Below, one piece after another: positions 25,219 to 33,175 of a stretch of DNA of 64,000 nucleotides (within the stretch, counting starts at the first letter, position 1; every line of letters starts with the position of its first letter). The translations under genes were made by a program, and so were the position numbers. This stretch comes from Falsiroseomonas sp041690465 (GTDB lineage Bacteria; Pseudomonadota; Alphaproteobacteria; Acetobacterales; Acetobacteraceae). The DNA lies in NCBI RefSeq assembly GCF_041690465.1, contig NZ_JAWLHG010000003.1, positions 186,001 to 250,000 on the forward strand, read 5' to 3'. The notes below the pieces were generated by a model. That model was given only the letters and a program-made list of their open reading frames with translations. It did no database searches and had not been told where the DNA came from.

Positions 25219-25739
25219 CGTTCCCCCGGTCGCAGCCGGTCATGCAGGCGCTTGGCGAGGCCGCCGACGGCGGTGGTGCGGCCGAGTTCCTCGGTCTCGC
25301 GGTCCAGCACCTCACGCTCCACGCCGATCGCAACGCTGATGCGCTCCAGCATCTGGATCACCTTCGTCACCTCCTGCTCCGCGAGCAGGCTGATCTGCAG
25401 GTCGAGATGCGCGCGTTCCTCGTCGCGTGCGCTCATCCGGTTCTGCTTGGCCAGCACGAAAGCCGCCAGCAGCACCCCCTCCAGCGAGAAGGCGGCGCCG
25501 AGCAGGCCGAAGGGGAAGGGGTCGAAGGGAGCAAGGCCCGGCACCAAGCCGGCATTCACGGCCGCCCAGCCGGCGATCAGAATCAAATGGAGCCCGACGA
25601 AGCCGGCGGAGCCGGCGAAGCGCGCGACGAAAGCCGCCAGGCGCGAGAAGGGCGGCCGGTGGCGCCCCTGCTCCTGCTCGAGCCGCAGCACATCCTCGAT
25701 GTTGCGCAGCGCCTGCTGCGGCGCGCCATCCTCCGTCAT
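25215..25739 (-). CDS. DUF1003 membrane protein
   Basis: 174 residues from the ATG at 25739. Two transmembrane segments (about 45-65, GFVGLHLILIAGWAAVNAG; and 75-98, PFGLLGAAFSLEGVLLAAFV) followed by QNRMSARDEERAHLDLQISL, the invariant DUF1003 block, and a C-terminal coiled-coil-like helix. Function unknown; the family is usually described as a small inner-membrane protein. The gene order gives no clear link to the glycan locus. Confidence 0.88.
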   Translation of the reverse strand: MTEDGAPQQALRNIEDVLRLEQEQGRHRPPFSRLAAFVARFAGSAGFVGLHLILIAGWAAVNAGLVPGLAPFDPFPFGLLGAAFSLEGVLLAAFVLAKQNRMSARDEERAHLDLQISLLAEQEVTKVIQMLERISVAIGVEREVLDRETEELGRTTAVGGLAKRLHDRLRPGER

Positions 25740-25782
25740 GCGGGGGGCAACGCGCCGCTGCGGGATCTGTTCTGCCGTGCGG

Positions 25783-27207
25783 CTACTCGGCCAGAGACAT
25801 GCCGAGCGCCGGCTTCGCATCGGCCGGCAGCGGGCTCTCATAGGGCCTGCCGCCGATGCGGGCCTGGTGGTCGGCCTTGGCCTTGGCGATCAGCCCAGGG
25901 TCGCGGATCGCGTCCAGCGCCACGCCCGCCATTGCCTTGGCCACATGCACCATGCCGGTATGCGCCATCGGCGACTTGCCCTGCGCCACCACCTGCCAGG
26001 AATGCGCCGGGGTGCCGACCGCCCAGGTGGCGCCGCGCGCCTGCACCGTCGGGACCTTCCAGGAGACATCGCCGACGTCGGTGGAGCCGACCATGCCCGC
26101 GCCCTTGGAGCTGACCGGCACGATGGCGTCGTGCAGCGGCTTGTCCTTCTCGACCGGCAGCCCGTGCCGGCGATAGGCGGCGGTGATGTCCTCCTCCCGC
26201 AGCGTCTTCTGGATCGCCGCGGCGAACTCCCGGTCCTCCGCGGTGAAGGGCGGCGGGCCGAGGCGCTCAAGGTTGGTGTGCAGCGCGGCTTCCAGCGGCT
26301 CGTTCGCCAGCAGGTTGGAGACGGCGGAGATCACCTGCGTCTCCACCGTGGTTTCCGTCATCAGCGCGGCGCCATCGGCGATCTTCCGCACGCGCTCCAC
26401 CAGCGGCCGCAGTTCCTGCACGTCCCGCGCGCGGATGAGGTAGCGCACCTTGGCCCGGCCCTGCACCACGTTCGGCGCGATGCCGCCGGCATCGAGATAG
26501 GCGTAATGGATGCGCGCATCGGAGGGCATGTGCTCGCGCATGTAGTTCACGCCGACATTCATCAGCTCCACCGCATCCAACGCCGACCGCCCGAGATGCG
26601 GCGCCGCGGCGGCGTGGGAGGAACGGCCGTGGAAGGTGAAGTCGATCCGCGTGTTGGCGAGTGAAACCGGCTCGTTCACGCCGGCGAAGCAGGCCGGGTG
26701 CCAGGAGATGGCGATGTCCACGTCGTCGAAGGCGCCCGCGCGCACCATGAACCCCTTGGCGGCGCCGCCTTCCTCGGCCGGGCAGCCGTAGTAGCGCACG
26801 CGGCCGGGGATGCCGTTGGCCTTCAGCCAGTCCTTCACCGCGGCGGCCGCCAGCATGGCGCCGGCGCCGAGCAGGTTGTGGCCGCAGCCATGCCCGCTGG
26901 TCTCGCCCGGCACCGGCTTCGGCTCGGCGATGCCGGCTTCCTGGCTGAGGCCCGGCAGCGCGTCGTATTCGCCAAGGATGGCGATCACCGGCCCGCCCTC
27001 GCCGGCCTCGCCCATCACCGCGGTCGGGATGTCGGCGAGGTCGGTGGTGACGCGGAAGCCTTCGCGCTCCAGCATCTCGCGGTGCTGCTCGACGGAGCGC
27101 GCCTCGGCGTAGCAGAGCTCGGGCATGCCCCAGACGCGGTCCGCAAGGGCCTGGTATTCCGCCCGCTTCGCCTCGACCAGGCGCCAGATCTCGTCTTCGT
27201 TGCGCAT
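25783..27207 (-). CDS. M20-family amidohydrolase (AbgB-like)
   Basis: Metal-dependent aminoacyl hydrolase, 474 residues from the ATG at 27207 (CAGGA upstream). ILGEYDALPG carries the bridging aspartate, SGHGCGHNLLGAGAM the metal histidines, YGCPAEEGGAAKGFM the catalytic glutamates, and WHPACFAG and SSHAAAAPHLGRSALDAVELMN the lid/dimerisation domain. Length and the GMVGSTDVGDVSW block match p-aminobenzoyl-glutamate hydrolase subunit B-like enzymes. It is divergent from a hydantoin-racemase relative with 98 bases between them, suggesting shared control and perhaps a common N-acyl or carbamoyl amino-acid substrate (inference). Confidence 0.88.
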   Translation of the reverse strand: MRNEDEIWRLVEAKRAEYQALADRVWGMPELCYAEARSVEQHREMLEREGFRVTTDLADIPTAVMGEAGEGGPVIAILGEYDALPGLSQEAGIAEPKPVPGETSGHGCGHNLLGAGAMLAAAAVKDWLKANGIPGRVRYYGCPAEEGGAAKGFMVRAGAFDDVDIAISWHPACFAGVNEPVSLANTRIDFTFHGRSSHAAAAPHLGRSALDAVELMNVGVNYMREHMPSDARIHYAYLDAGGIAPNVVQGRAKVRYLIRARDVQELRPLVERVRKIADGAALMTETTVETQVISAVSNLLANEPLEAALHTNLERLGPPPFTAEDREFAAAIQKTLREEDITAAYRRHGLPVEKDKPLHDAIVPVSSKGAGMVGSTDVGDVSWKVPTVQARGATWAVGTPAHSWQVVAQGKSPMAHTGMVHVAKAMAGVALDAIRDPGLIAKAKADHQARIGGRPYESPLPADAKPALGMSLAE

Positions 27208-27281
27208 CGTAAATATCCTGTCGTGTGGCGGCAATCTCGCATTCCGCGGCCGTTCCGTGAAGGCCGGCGGCTGCGCGGGGG

Positions 27282-27297
27282 CCTAGCGCGCGCTAGG
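27282..27297. promoter_or_regulatory. Perfect 16-base palindrome over the ribosome-binding region
   Basis: CCTAGCGCGCGCTAGG is its own complement and ends 8 bases before the ATG at 27306, where the ribosome site should be. It is either an operator for the divergent pair or, as RNA, a hairpin that would mask translation initiation. Confidence 0.55.
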
Positions 27298-27305
27298 TTG
27301 CTGCC

Positions 27306-28028
27306 ATGCGCATCCTGCTGATCAATGCCAACACCACCGCCGCGATCACCGAAAAGCTGGCCACCATCGCGCAGGCCATGGCGCCGCCGGGCGTGATCTT
27401 CGCCGGCGCTACCGGCCGTTTCGGCGCCCGCTACATCGCCTCCCGCGCCGCCTCCGCCATCGCGGCGCATGCCGCCCTCGACGCCTATGCGGAGCACGGG
27501 GCGGGCGCGGATGCCGTGCTGCTCGGCTGCTTCGGCGATCCCGGGCTGGACGCGCTGCGCGAGATCGCACCGGTGCCGGTGGTCGGGCTGGCCGACGCCT
27601 CGGCCGAGGCGGCGATGCGCATCGCGCGGCGTTTCGGCGTGGTCACCGGCGGTGCCGCCTGGAAGCCGATGCTGGAGGAGTTCTTCGCCGCCCGCGGCCA
27701 AGCCGGGCGGCTGGCCGGGGTGCGCACCGTCGCCCCCTCAGGCGGCGAGATCGCCCGCGATCCGGAGGGCGCCCTCGCCCTGCTCGCCGAGGCCTGCGCC
27801 GCAAGTGCCGTGCAGGACGGGGCGGAGGCGGTGATCCTGGGCGGTGCCGGCCTGGCGGGGCTGGCGGCGAAGCTCGATGGCCGCGTTCCGGTGCCGGTGA
27901 TCTGCTCGGTCGAGGCCGGGGTGCGCGCGGTCATCGCGGCGCTCGGCCAGCGGCCGACGAGGCCGCTGCCGCATGCGCCGGTGGAGACGGTCGGCCTTGG
28001 CCCGGCACTCGCCGCGCGGTTGGGCTGA
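27306..28028 (+). CDS. Hydantoin/aspartate racemase-family protein
   Basis: 240 residues. MRILLINANTTAAITEKL is the standard opening of hydantoin and allantoin racemases; the first catalytic cysteine is present in VLLGCFGDPGL (about residue 76). The second site reads VILGGAGLAGL, with glycine where the second catalytic cysteine is normally found. Either it belongs to a one-cysteine subfamily or its reaction differs from two-base racemisation. There is no obvious Shine-Dalgarno because a palindrome occupies that site. Confidence 0.82.
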   Translation: MRILLINANTTAAITEKLATIAQAMAPPGVIFAGATGRFGARYIASRAASAIAAHAALDAYAEHGAGADAVLLGCFGDPGLDALREIAPVPVVGLADASAEAAMRIARRFGVVTGGAAWKPMLEEFFAARGQAGRLAGVRTVAPSGGEIARDPEGALALLAEACAASAVQDGAEAVILGGAGLAGLAAKLDGRVPVPVICSVEAGVRAVIAALGQRPTRPLPHAPVETVGLGPALAARLG

Positions 28029-28035
28029 CCGCGGG

Positions 28036-29142
28036 CTACCCGGCGGCCTGGTAGCGGGCCATGAATCGGCGATCGATCCAGTCCTTCCACCACCACACCC
28101 AGCGGCCGCCGAACACCAGCCCGTTGCGCGTGCCGAGCGCATGCCCGTCGCCGAGCGAGAGCAGCACCAGCCAGTCCTGCTGCGGCGTGTAGGTTGCGAG
28201 CGGCCGGCCTTCCGCCGCTGCGCGCAAATTCTCCGCCAGCACCGGGCCCTGCCGCACCGCGAAGACGCCCGCCTTGGGGGCCGGCTCCGGCAGCAGGCTG
28301 GCGACGTCGCCCGCAGCAAAGATCGCGGGCTGGCCCACCGCCTGCAGCGTCGGCTCCACCAGCAGGAAGCCGCGCCCATCGCGTACCAGGCCGCTGCGCG
28401 CCAGCCATTCTGCCGGCGACGCACCGGTCGCCAGCAGCACCACATCGGCGGCCAGCGCCGGGCGCTCCTCGAAGCGCAGCGCGCCCTCCGTCACCTCCGA
28501 CACATTCGCACCTTCATGCAGCGCAACACCCCGCGCGGCGAGCGCGGCGGCGGCGCGGCGGCGCAGCACCGCCGGCACCCCCGGCAGCAGGCCCGATTCG
28601 CCGGCCACCAGCACGATCCGCACCTTCCGCGGGCCGAGCCGCGCAGCCATCGCGAGCGACATCTCGAAGCCGGCCGCGCCGCCGCCGATCAGCGCCACCG
28701 CCTGGCCCGGGCGCACCTCGGCATCCAGGCCCTGCAATCGCGGCAGCAGCGCGTCGATCGGCTTGAGCGGCAGCGCATGCTCCGCCGCGCCCGGCAGGCG
28801 CGAGACATCCGGCGTCGCGCCGGTATCGATCGAGAGCAGGTCGTAGGCAATCGGGTCGCCACTGGCCCGATGCAGCCTCCGCGCACCAGGGTCGAGCCCC
28901 TCCACGCTGTCGATCACCAGCGCCGCGCCAGCTCGCGCGGCCAGCGCCCGCGTGTCGATCAGCGCCTGCTCCGGGTGGTAGAGGCCGGCCGCGACGCCGG
29001 GCAGCATGCCGGAATAGGGCGAGTGGCGCTCCCGCGTCAGCAGCGTGATGCGCCAGCCGGCAAGCGGCCGCGCCGCCAGGCGCCGCAGCACCTCGACATG
29101 GGCGTGGCCGCCGCCGGCCAGGAGCAGGTGCCGTTCCGCCAT
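28036..29142 (-). CDS. FAD-dependent pyridine nucleotide-disulfide-type oxidoreductase (SelD N-terminal-domain type, unfused)
   Basis: 368-residue flavoprotein. LLLAGGGHAHVEVLRRLA is the FAD-binding loop; HSPYSGMLPGVAAGLY is the hallmark of the NDH-2-like domain that is usually fused to the N-terminus of selenophosphate synthetase (TIGR03169). VALIGGGAAGFEMSLAMA is the NADH-binding loop, and IFAAGDVASL binds the second FAD face. It has no redox CxxC. There is no SelD domain or selenium gene nearby. An electron-transfer role is likely, partner unknown. Confidence 0.8.
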   Translation of the reverse strand: MAERHLLLAGGGHAHVEVLRRLAARPLAGWRITLLTRERHSPYSGMLPGVAAGLYHPEQALIDTRALAARAGAALVIDSVEGLDPGARRLHRASGDPIAYDLLSIDTGATPDVSRLPGAAEHALPLKPIDALLPRLQGLDAEVRPGQAVALIGGGAAGFEMSLAMAARLGPRKVRIVLVAGESGLLPGVPAVLRRRAAAALAARGVALHEGANVSEVTEGALRFEERPALAADVVLLATGASPAEWLARSGLVRDGRGFLLVEPTLQAVGQPAIFAAGDVASLLPEPAPKAGVFAVRQGPVLAENLRAAAEGRPLATYTPQQDWLVLLSLGDGHALGTRNGLVFGGRWVWWWKDWIDRRFMARYQAAG

Positions 29143-29210
29143 GCAATCCCCGATGCAGTCCGATCGCCCGACAGATGGCGCGGCGCGCGCCGATGCGCGA
29201 GAGTGGCGGC

Positions 29211-29594
29211 ATGGAACCCTATCGCTTCGACCACATCCACTTCCGCAGCCCCGATCCCGAGGCCGCTGCCCGCCTCTGGATCGCTGCCTTCGGCGCCCAG
29301 CACAAGGCGAGCGTGCAGATCGCGGGCGCGCTCCGCGTCGTGCTGGAACTCGCCGGCAATACGCTGTTCATCGAGCAGGTGCCGGACGAGACCCCTGCGC
29401 CGCCGGCGCCACCCTTCCTCGGGCTCGAGCATATCGGGCTCGGCACGGACGACCTCGATGCCGCCATCGCCGATCTTGCCGCGAAGGGCGTGCCGTTGCT
29501 CTCCGGGCCGAAGCAGGCGCGGCCGGGCGTGCGGATCGCCTTCTTCGGCATGCCGGACGGCGTGCGGGTGGAGCTGATCGAGCGCAAGGGCTGA
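29211..29594 (+). CDS. VOC (glyoxalase/bleomycin-resistance fold) protein
   Basis: 127 residues with two beta-alpha-beta-beta-beta modules. FDHIHFRSPDPEAAARLWIAAFG opens the first with a metal-ligand histidine; LEHIGLGTDDLDAAIADLAAKG opens the second, and RVELIERKG carries the terminal glutamate ligand. It could be a lyase, isomerase or dioxygenase of the vicinal-oxygen-chelate fold; no substrate can be named. The ATG at 29211 was chosen because the domain starts there. Confidence 0.85.
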   Translation: MEPYRFDHIHFRSPDPEAAARLWIAAFGAQHKASVQIAGALRVVLELAGNTLFIEQVPDETPAPPAPPFLGLEHIGLGTDDLDAAIADLAAKGVPLLSGPKQARPGVRIAFFGMPDGVRVELIERKG

Positions 29595-29616
29595 ACGCCC
29601 AAGGACGGGGTCCAGC

Positions 29617-30792
29617 GTGACGCGCTGGCCCGCGATCCTGGCGATCGTCTTCGCTGGGATCGCCGCGGCCGCGCAAATCGGCAAGGTGCCGGCGGCGATG
29701 ACGACGATCGCGGCGGAGTTCGGCCTGTCGCTGGCCGCCGCCGCGCTGCTCGTCTCGCTGGCGGCGCTGCTCGCCGGGCTGGGCGGGCTGGCGATCGGGC
29801 TGGCGGCGGCGCGCATCGGCGCGCGGCGCGGGCTGCTCGCCGGGCTGTCGCTCGCCGCGCTCGCCGCCGCCGTCGCACCCCTGGCGCCGAGCGCGCCGCC
29901 GCTCTTCGCCATACGCATTGCCGAGGGCGCGGGCTTCCTGCTGGTCGTGGTCTCCGCGCCCTCGCTCGTCGCGGCGCTCGCCGCGCCGGCCGACCGGCCT
30001 TCCGCCATGGGGCTGTGGGGCGGCTTCATGCCCGGCGGCATCGCACTCGGCCTGTTCACCGCGCCGGTGGTGGAGGCCGCCGGCTGGCGCCCGGCCTGGC
30101 TGCTCTGCGCCGCGCTGCTGCTGGCGGCGCTGGTGCTGTGCTGGCGGCTGATCCCCCGCATGCCGCCCGTGGCTGCCGGACCACGGCCGCGCCTGGCGGC
30201 GCAGCTGCGAGGGTTGATGGCGGCGCGGCGGCCGCTGCGCGTCGCCGGTGCCTTCGCCGCGTATAGCTGCCTGTATTTCGGCATTGCCGCCTTCCTGCCT
30301 GCCTATCTGGAATCGCTTGGCGTCGGCACCGGCTTGGCGGGCGGTGCGGCCGCGCTCGCCGCCATCGCCAACCTGGCCGGCAACCTCTCCGCGGCGGCGC
30401 TGATGCGGCGCGGCGTGGCGCCGGAGCGCCTGGTCACCGCCGGCGCGGCCGCGATGGCGCTGCTGGCCGCCGCGGTGTTCGCGCTGCCGCTGCCATCCGC
30501 TGCCATGGGCCTGGCGCTGCTGGCGTGCGGTGTCGGCGGGCTGGTGCCGGCATCCCTCTTCGCGCTGGTGCCTGCCAGCGTGCCGCGGCCCGACCTGGTG
30601 GCGCCGGCGATGGGCCTGACGATCCAGGGCAACAACCTGGTGCAGCTGCTCGCGCCACCGCTGCTCGGCCTGCTCGCGGGACTCGGCTGGGCGCTTCTTG
30701 CGCTGCCGCTGCTCGCCGCCGGGCTGTTCGCGGCCTGGATCGGTGCGATCCTGACCCGGGGCGGGTTGCCGTCCGCTCCACCCGCGACGTAG
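29617..30792 (+). CDS. MFS transporter
   Basis: 391-residue twelve-helix major facilitator permease starting at a GTG 22 bases after the VOC gene. The helix 2-3 loop is AAARIGARRGLLAGLSL, a degenerate MFS signature; GLWGGFMPGGIALGLFTAP lies in helix 5. A charged central loop (about 185-205) divides the halves. It resembles cyanate/CynX-like permeases in general layout; substrate unknown. Confidence 0.82.
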   Translation: MTRWPAILAIVFAGIAAAAQIGKVPAAMTTIAAEFGLSLAAAALLVSLAALLAGLGGLAIGLAAARIGARRGLLAGLSLAALAAAVAPLAPSAPPLFAIRIAEGAGFLLVVVSAPSLVAALAAPADRPSAMGLWGGFMPGGIALGLFTAPVVEAAGWRPAWLLCAALLLAALVLCWRLIPRMPPVAAGPRPRLAAQLRGLMAARRPLRVAGAFAAYSCLYFGIAAFLPAYLESLGVGTGLAGGAAALAAIANLAGNLSAAALMRRGVAPERLVTAGAAAMALLAAAVFALPLPSAAMGLALLACGVGGLVPASLFALVPASVPRPDLVAPAMGLTIQGNNLVQLLAPPLLGLLAGLGWALLALPLLAAGLFAAWIGAILTRGGLPSAPPAT

Positions 30793-30875
30793 CCTTCCGC
30801 TCGAGCGGTGCGACAGACGCCGCCACGCAGGGGCACCGCGCCCGCCGCCACCGCCCGCCTTGGGAGACCTTCACC

Positions 30876-31703
30876 ATGCCGATCTTCGACCGCCGCAACC
30901 TCTTCTCGCTCGCCGCTGGCGCGGCCGGCGCGGCGCTGCTGCCGGCCGCTTCCTCCGCCCGGCCGCTCGACCAGGTGCTGTCCACCAAGCGCCTGCGCGC
31001 CGGCATCAACCCGACGCTGCCGCCCTTCGGCACCTTCAACGAGCGGAACCAGATCGACGGCTTCGACGCCGACATCGCGCGCGAGATCGCGCGGCGCATG
31101 AATGTGGAACTCGAGATCGTGCAGGTCGGCAGCCCGGACCGCATCCCCTTCCTGCAGGCCGACCGCATCGACATCGTGCTCGGAGCCATGACCCGCACCA
31201 TCGAGCGTGCGCTGGTGATCGATTACACCGTGCCGCTGCACACGCAATCCGTGGTGGTGCTGACCAAGCAGTCCGGCACGGCGGCGCCCATCAACACGCC
31301 TGCCGACCTGAACAACAGCGCGGTGCGGCTGGTGCAGGTGCGCGGCACCATCGGCGTGCCCTGGATCCAGGCCAATGCGCCACAGGCGCAGGTGACGCTG
31401 CTCGACAATTATCCCGACACCTTCCGCGCGATGGCGCAGGGCAGGGCGGATGCGATGGTGGACGTGTTGGAGAGCGTGGTGATCCCCATGCGCAACTTCC
31501 CGCAGGCGCAGTGGCGGGTGCTCGACCAGGTGCTCGGCAGCACCTGGGTCGGCATCGGCGTGCAGAAGGGCAACGACACGCTCAAGGACGTGCTGAACGT
31601 GGTGCTGTTCGAGCTGCATCGCGAAGGCTTCGTCAACCGCACCTGGGAGAAGTGGTTTGGCGTGCCGATGAAGACGCCGGTGCCGTTCAACCCGATGTTC
31701 TGA
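30876..31703 (+). CDS. Polar amino-acid ABC transporter substrate-binding protein
   Basis: 275-residue periplasmic protein of the solute-binding family 3. The signal is Tat-like (DRRNLFSLAAGAAGAALLPA, two arginines before the hydrophobic core). RAGINPTLPPFGTFNERNQI, GFDADIAREIARRM and DIVLGAMTRTIERALVIDYT are the typical ligand-binding blocks. The ATG at 30876 has GGGAG eight bases upstream. It is followed by a strong hairpin and two permease genes; the ATPase is encoded at 36934. Confidence 0.92.
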   Translation: MPIFDRRNLFSLAAGAAGAALLPAASSARPLDQVLSTKRLRAGINPTLPPFGTFNERNQIDGFDADIAREIARRMNVELEIVQVGSPDRIPFLQADRIDIVLGAMTRTIERALVIDYTVPLHTQSVVVLTKQSGTAAPINTPADLNNSAVRLVQVRGTIGVPWIQANAPQAQVTLLDNYPDTFRAMAQGRADAMVDVLESVVIPMRNFPQAQWRVLDQVLGSTWVGIGVQKGNDTLKDVLNVVLFELHREGFVNRTWEKWFGVPMKTPVPFNPMF

Positions 31704-31716
31704 ATCTTTCCTTCCT

Positions 31717-31740
31717 CCTCCCCCGCATGCGCGGGGGAGG
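31717..31740 (+). terminator. Strong hairpin after the binding-protein gene
   Basis: Ten-base arms (31717-31726 and 31731-31740, CCTCCCCCGC and its complement) with an ATGC loop, 14 bases after the stop. Such hairpins commonly stabilise the binding-protein mRNA and reduce readthrough into permease genes. A shorter version occurs at 1925-1941. Confidence 0.6.
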
Positions 31741-31761
31741 GCTTCATGGAAGCCGCGCCGC

Positions 31762-32430
31762 GTGACACTCCAATACGGCCAGATCTGGCAGTACCTTCCC
31801 GACTTCCTCATGGGCGCGCTGGTGGCACTGTGGATCGCCGCCGTCGCCTTCGCCGGCGGCCTGGTGATCGGCCTGTTCGGCGCGGCGGTGCTCAGCTACG
31901 GACCCTGGCCGGCGCGTGCGGCGGTCGGCGCCTATGTCCGCTTCTTCACCTGGACGCCGCAGCTGGTGCAGATCTTCTTCCTGTTCTTCGCGCTGCCGGA
32001 AGTGGGCATCATCCTCTCGCCGGTCACCGCCGTGCTGATCGGCATGACGCTGAACGCCGGCGCCTATCTCACCGAGATCGAGCGCGCCGGCTTCGCCTCC
32101 GTGCCGCAGGCGGAGCTGGACGCGGCGGACTGCATGGGCTTCTCGCGCCTGCAGATCGTCTGGTACGTCATCGCGCCGCATGTGATCCGCGCGCTCTATC
32201 CCGCGCTCTCCAACCACTACATCATCATGACGCTCGGCACCTCCATGGCCGCGATCTTCGGCGTGGAGGAACTCACCGGGCGCGCGCTGAACGCCAATGC
32301 GATCTCCTTCCGCTCGGTCGAGATCTTCTCGGTGGTGGCGCTGATCTACATCGCGCTGACCATCATCGCCTCCACCCTGCTCTGGCTGGTCGGGCGCTGG
32401 ATGTTCCGTATCAGGGCGAAGGTGTTCTGA
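31762..32430 (+). CDS. Amino-acid ABC transporter permease (HisM/HisQ type)
   Basis: 222-residue inner-membrane permease with about five spans. The EAA loop is visible as ELDAADCMGFSRLQIVWYVIAPHVIRALYP, given here only by its core GFSRLQ, and the FTWTPQLVQIFFLFF segment is typical of polar amino-acid permeases. GTG start at 31762. Pairs with the next gene to form the membrane heterodimer. Confidence 0.9.
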   Translation: MTLQYGQIWQYLPDFLMGALVALWIAAVAFAGGLVIGLFGAAVLSYGPWPARAAVGAYVRFFTWTPQLVQIFFLFFALPEVGIILSPVTAVLIGMTLNAGAYLTEIERAGFASVPQAELDAADCMGFSRLQIVWYVIAPHVIRALYPALSNHYIIMTLGTSMAAIFGVEELTGRALNANAISFRSVEIFSVVALIYIALTIIASTLLWLVGRWMFRIRAKVF

Positions 32431-32434
32431 CGCG

Positions 32435-33175
32435 ATGAGCGCCTGGGACATCATCGTCAGCGAAGCCCCGCGCTTCTTCACCTGGTGGAACCTGAAGTTC
32501 CTCGTCGAGGCGCTGGGCAACACGCTGATCGCCAGCGTGCTCGGCTGCGCGCTGGGCTATGCGCTCGGCTTCGCGCTCGCCGCCCTGCGCCTGCCGCAGC
32601 TGGTGCCCTTCGCGCCACTGCGCGCGCTCTGCGTGTTGTGGGTGGAGATTTTCCGCCGCATCCCCTTCCTGGTGCTGCTGCTGCTGGTCTTCTTCCTCAG
32701 CCAGTTCGCCGGGCTGGAGGCGCCGCTCTGGAGCGTCGCCGTCGCCGCGGTGGCGATCCGCATGTCCGCGCTGGCGGCGGAGAATGTCCGCGCCGGACTG
32801 GAATCCGTGCGCCCGACGCAGTGGGAAGCGGCGCTGACGATGAACCTGCGCCCCTGGACCGTGCTCGGGCGCATCGTGCTGCCGCAGGCCTGGCGGGTGA
32901 TCCTGCCGCCCTCCATCGCACATGTGCTTTCGATGGTGAAGGAGACGTCGCTGGTCAGCCAGATCGGCTTCATCGAGATCACCTTCGCCGCGAAGATGCT
33001 GACCCAGCGCGGCTTCTCCGCGCTTCTCACCTACGGCACGGCGCTGGTGCTCTATTTCCTGGTCGGCTGGGCGCTGGCCTCGCTCGGTCGCTGGGCGGAG
33101 CGGCGGCTGACGACGCGCGCTACAGCCCCGTCTCCCGCAGCGCCGCGCGCAGCATCGCCGCTTCCGGCCCCGTGA
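32435..33175 (+). CDS. Amino-acid ABC transporter permease, second subunit
   Basis: 246 residues, about five spans. VLWVEIFRRIPFLVLLLLVF and the EAA-loop core TMNLRPWTVLGRIVLPQAW identify the HisMQ family; ETSLVSQIGFIEIT is the conserved C-terminal stretch. The last 25 residues are proline/alanine-rich and lie antisense to the end of the DapA-family gene (56-base convergent overlap). Confidence 0.9.
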   Translation: MSAWDIIVSEAPRFFTWWNLKFLVEALGNTLIASVLGCALGYALGFALAALRLPQLVPFAPLRALCVLWVEIFRRIPFLVLLLLVFFLSQFAGLEAPLWSVAVAAVAIRMSALAAENVRAGLESVRPTQWEAALTMNLRPWTVLGRIVLPQAWRVILPPSIAHVLSMVKETSLVSQIGFIEITFAAKMLTQRGFSALLTYGTALVLYFLVGWALASLGRWAERRLTTRATAPSPAAPRAASPLPAP

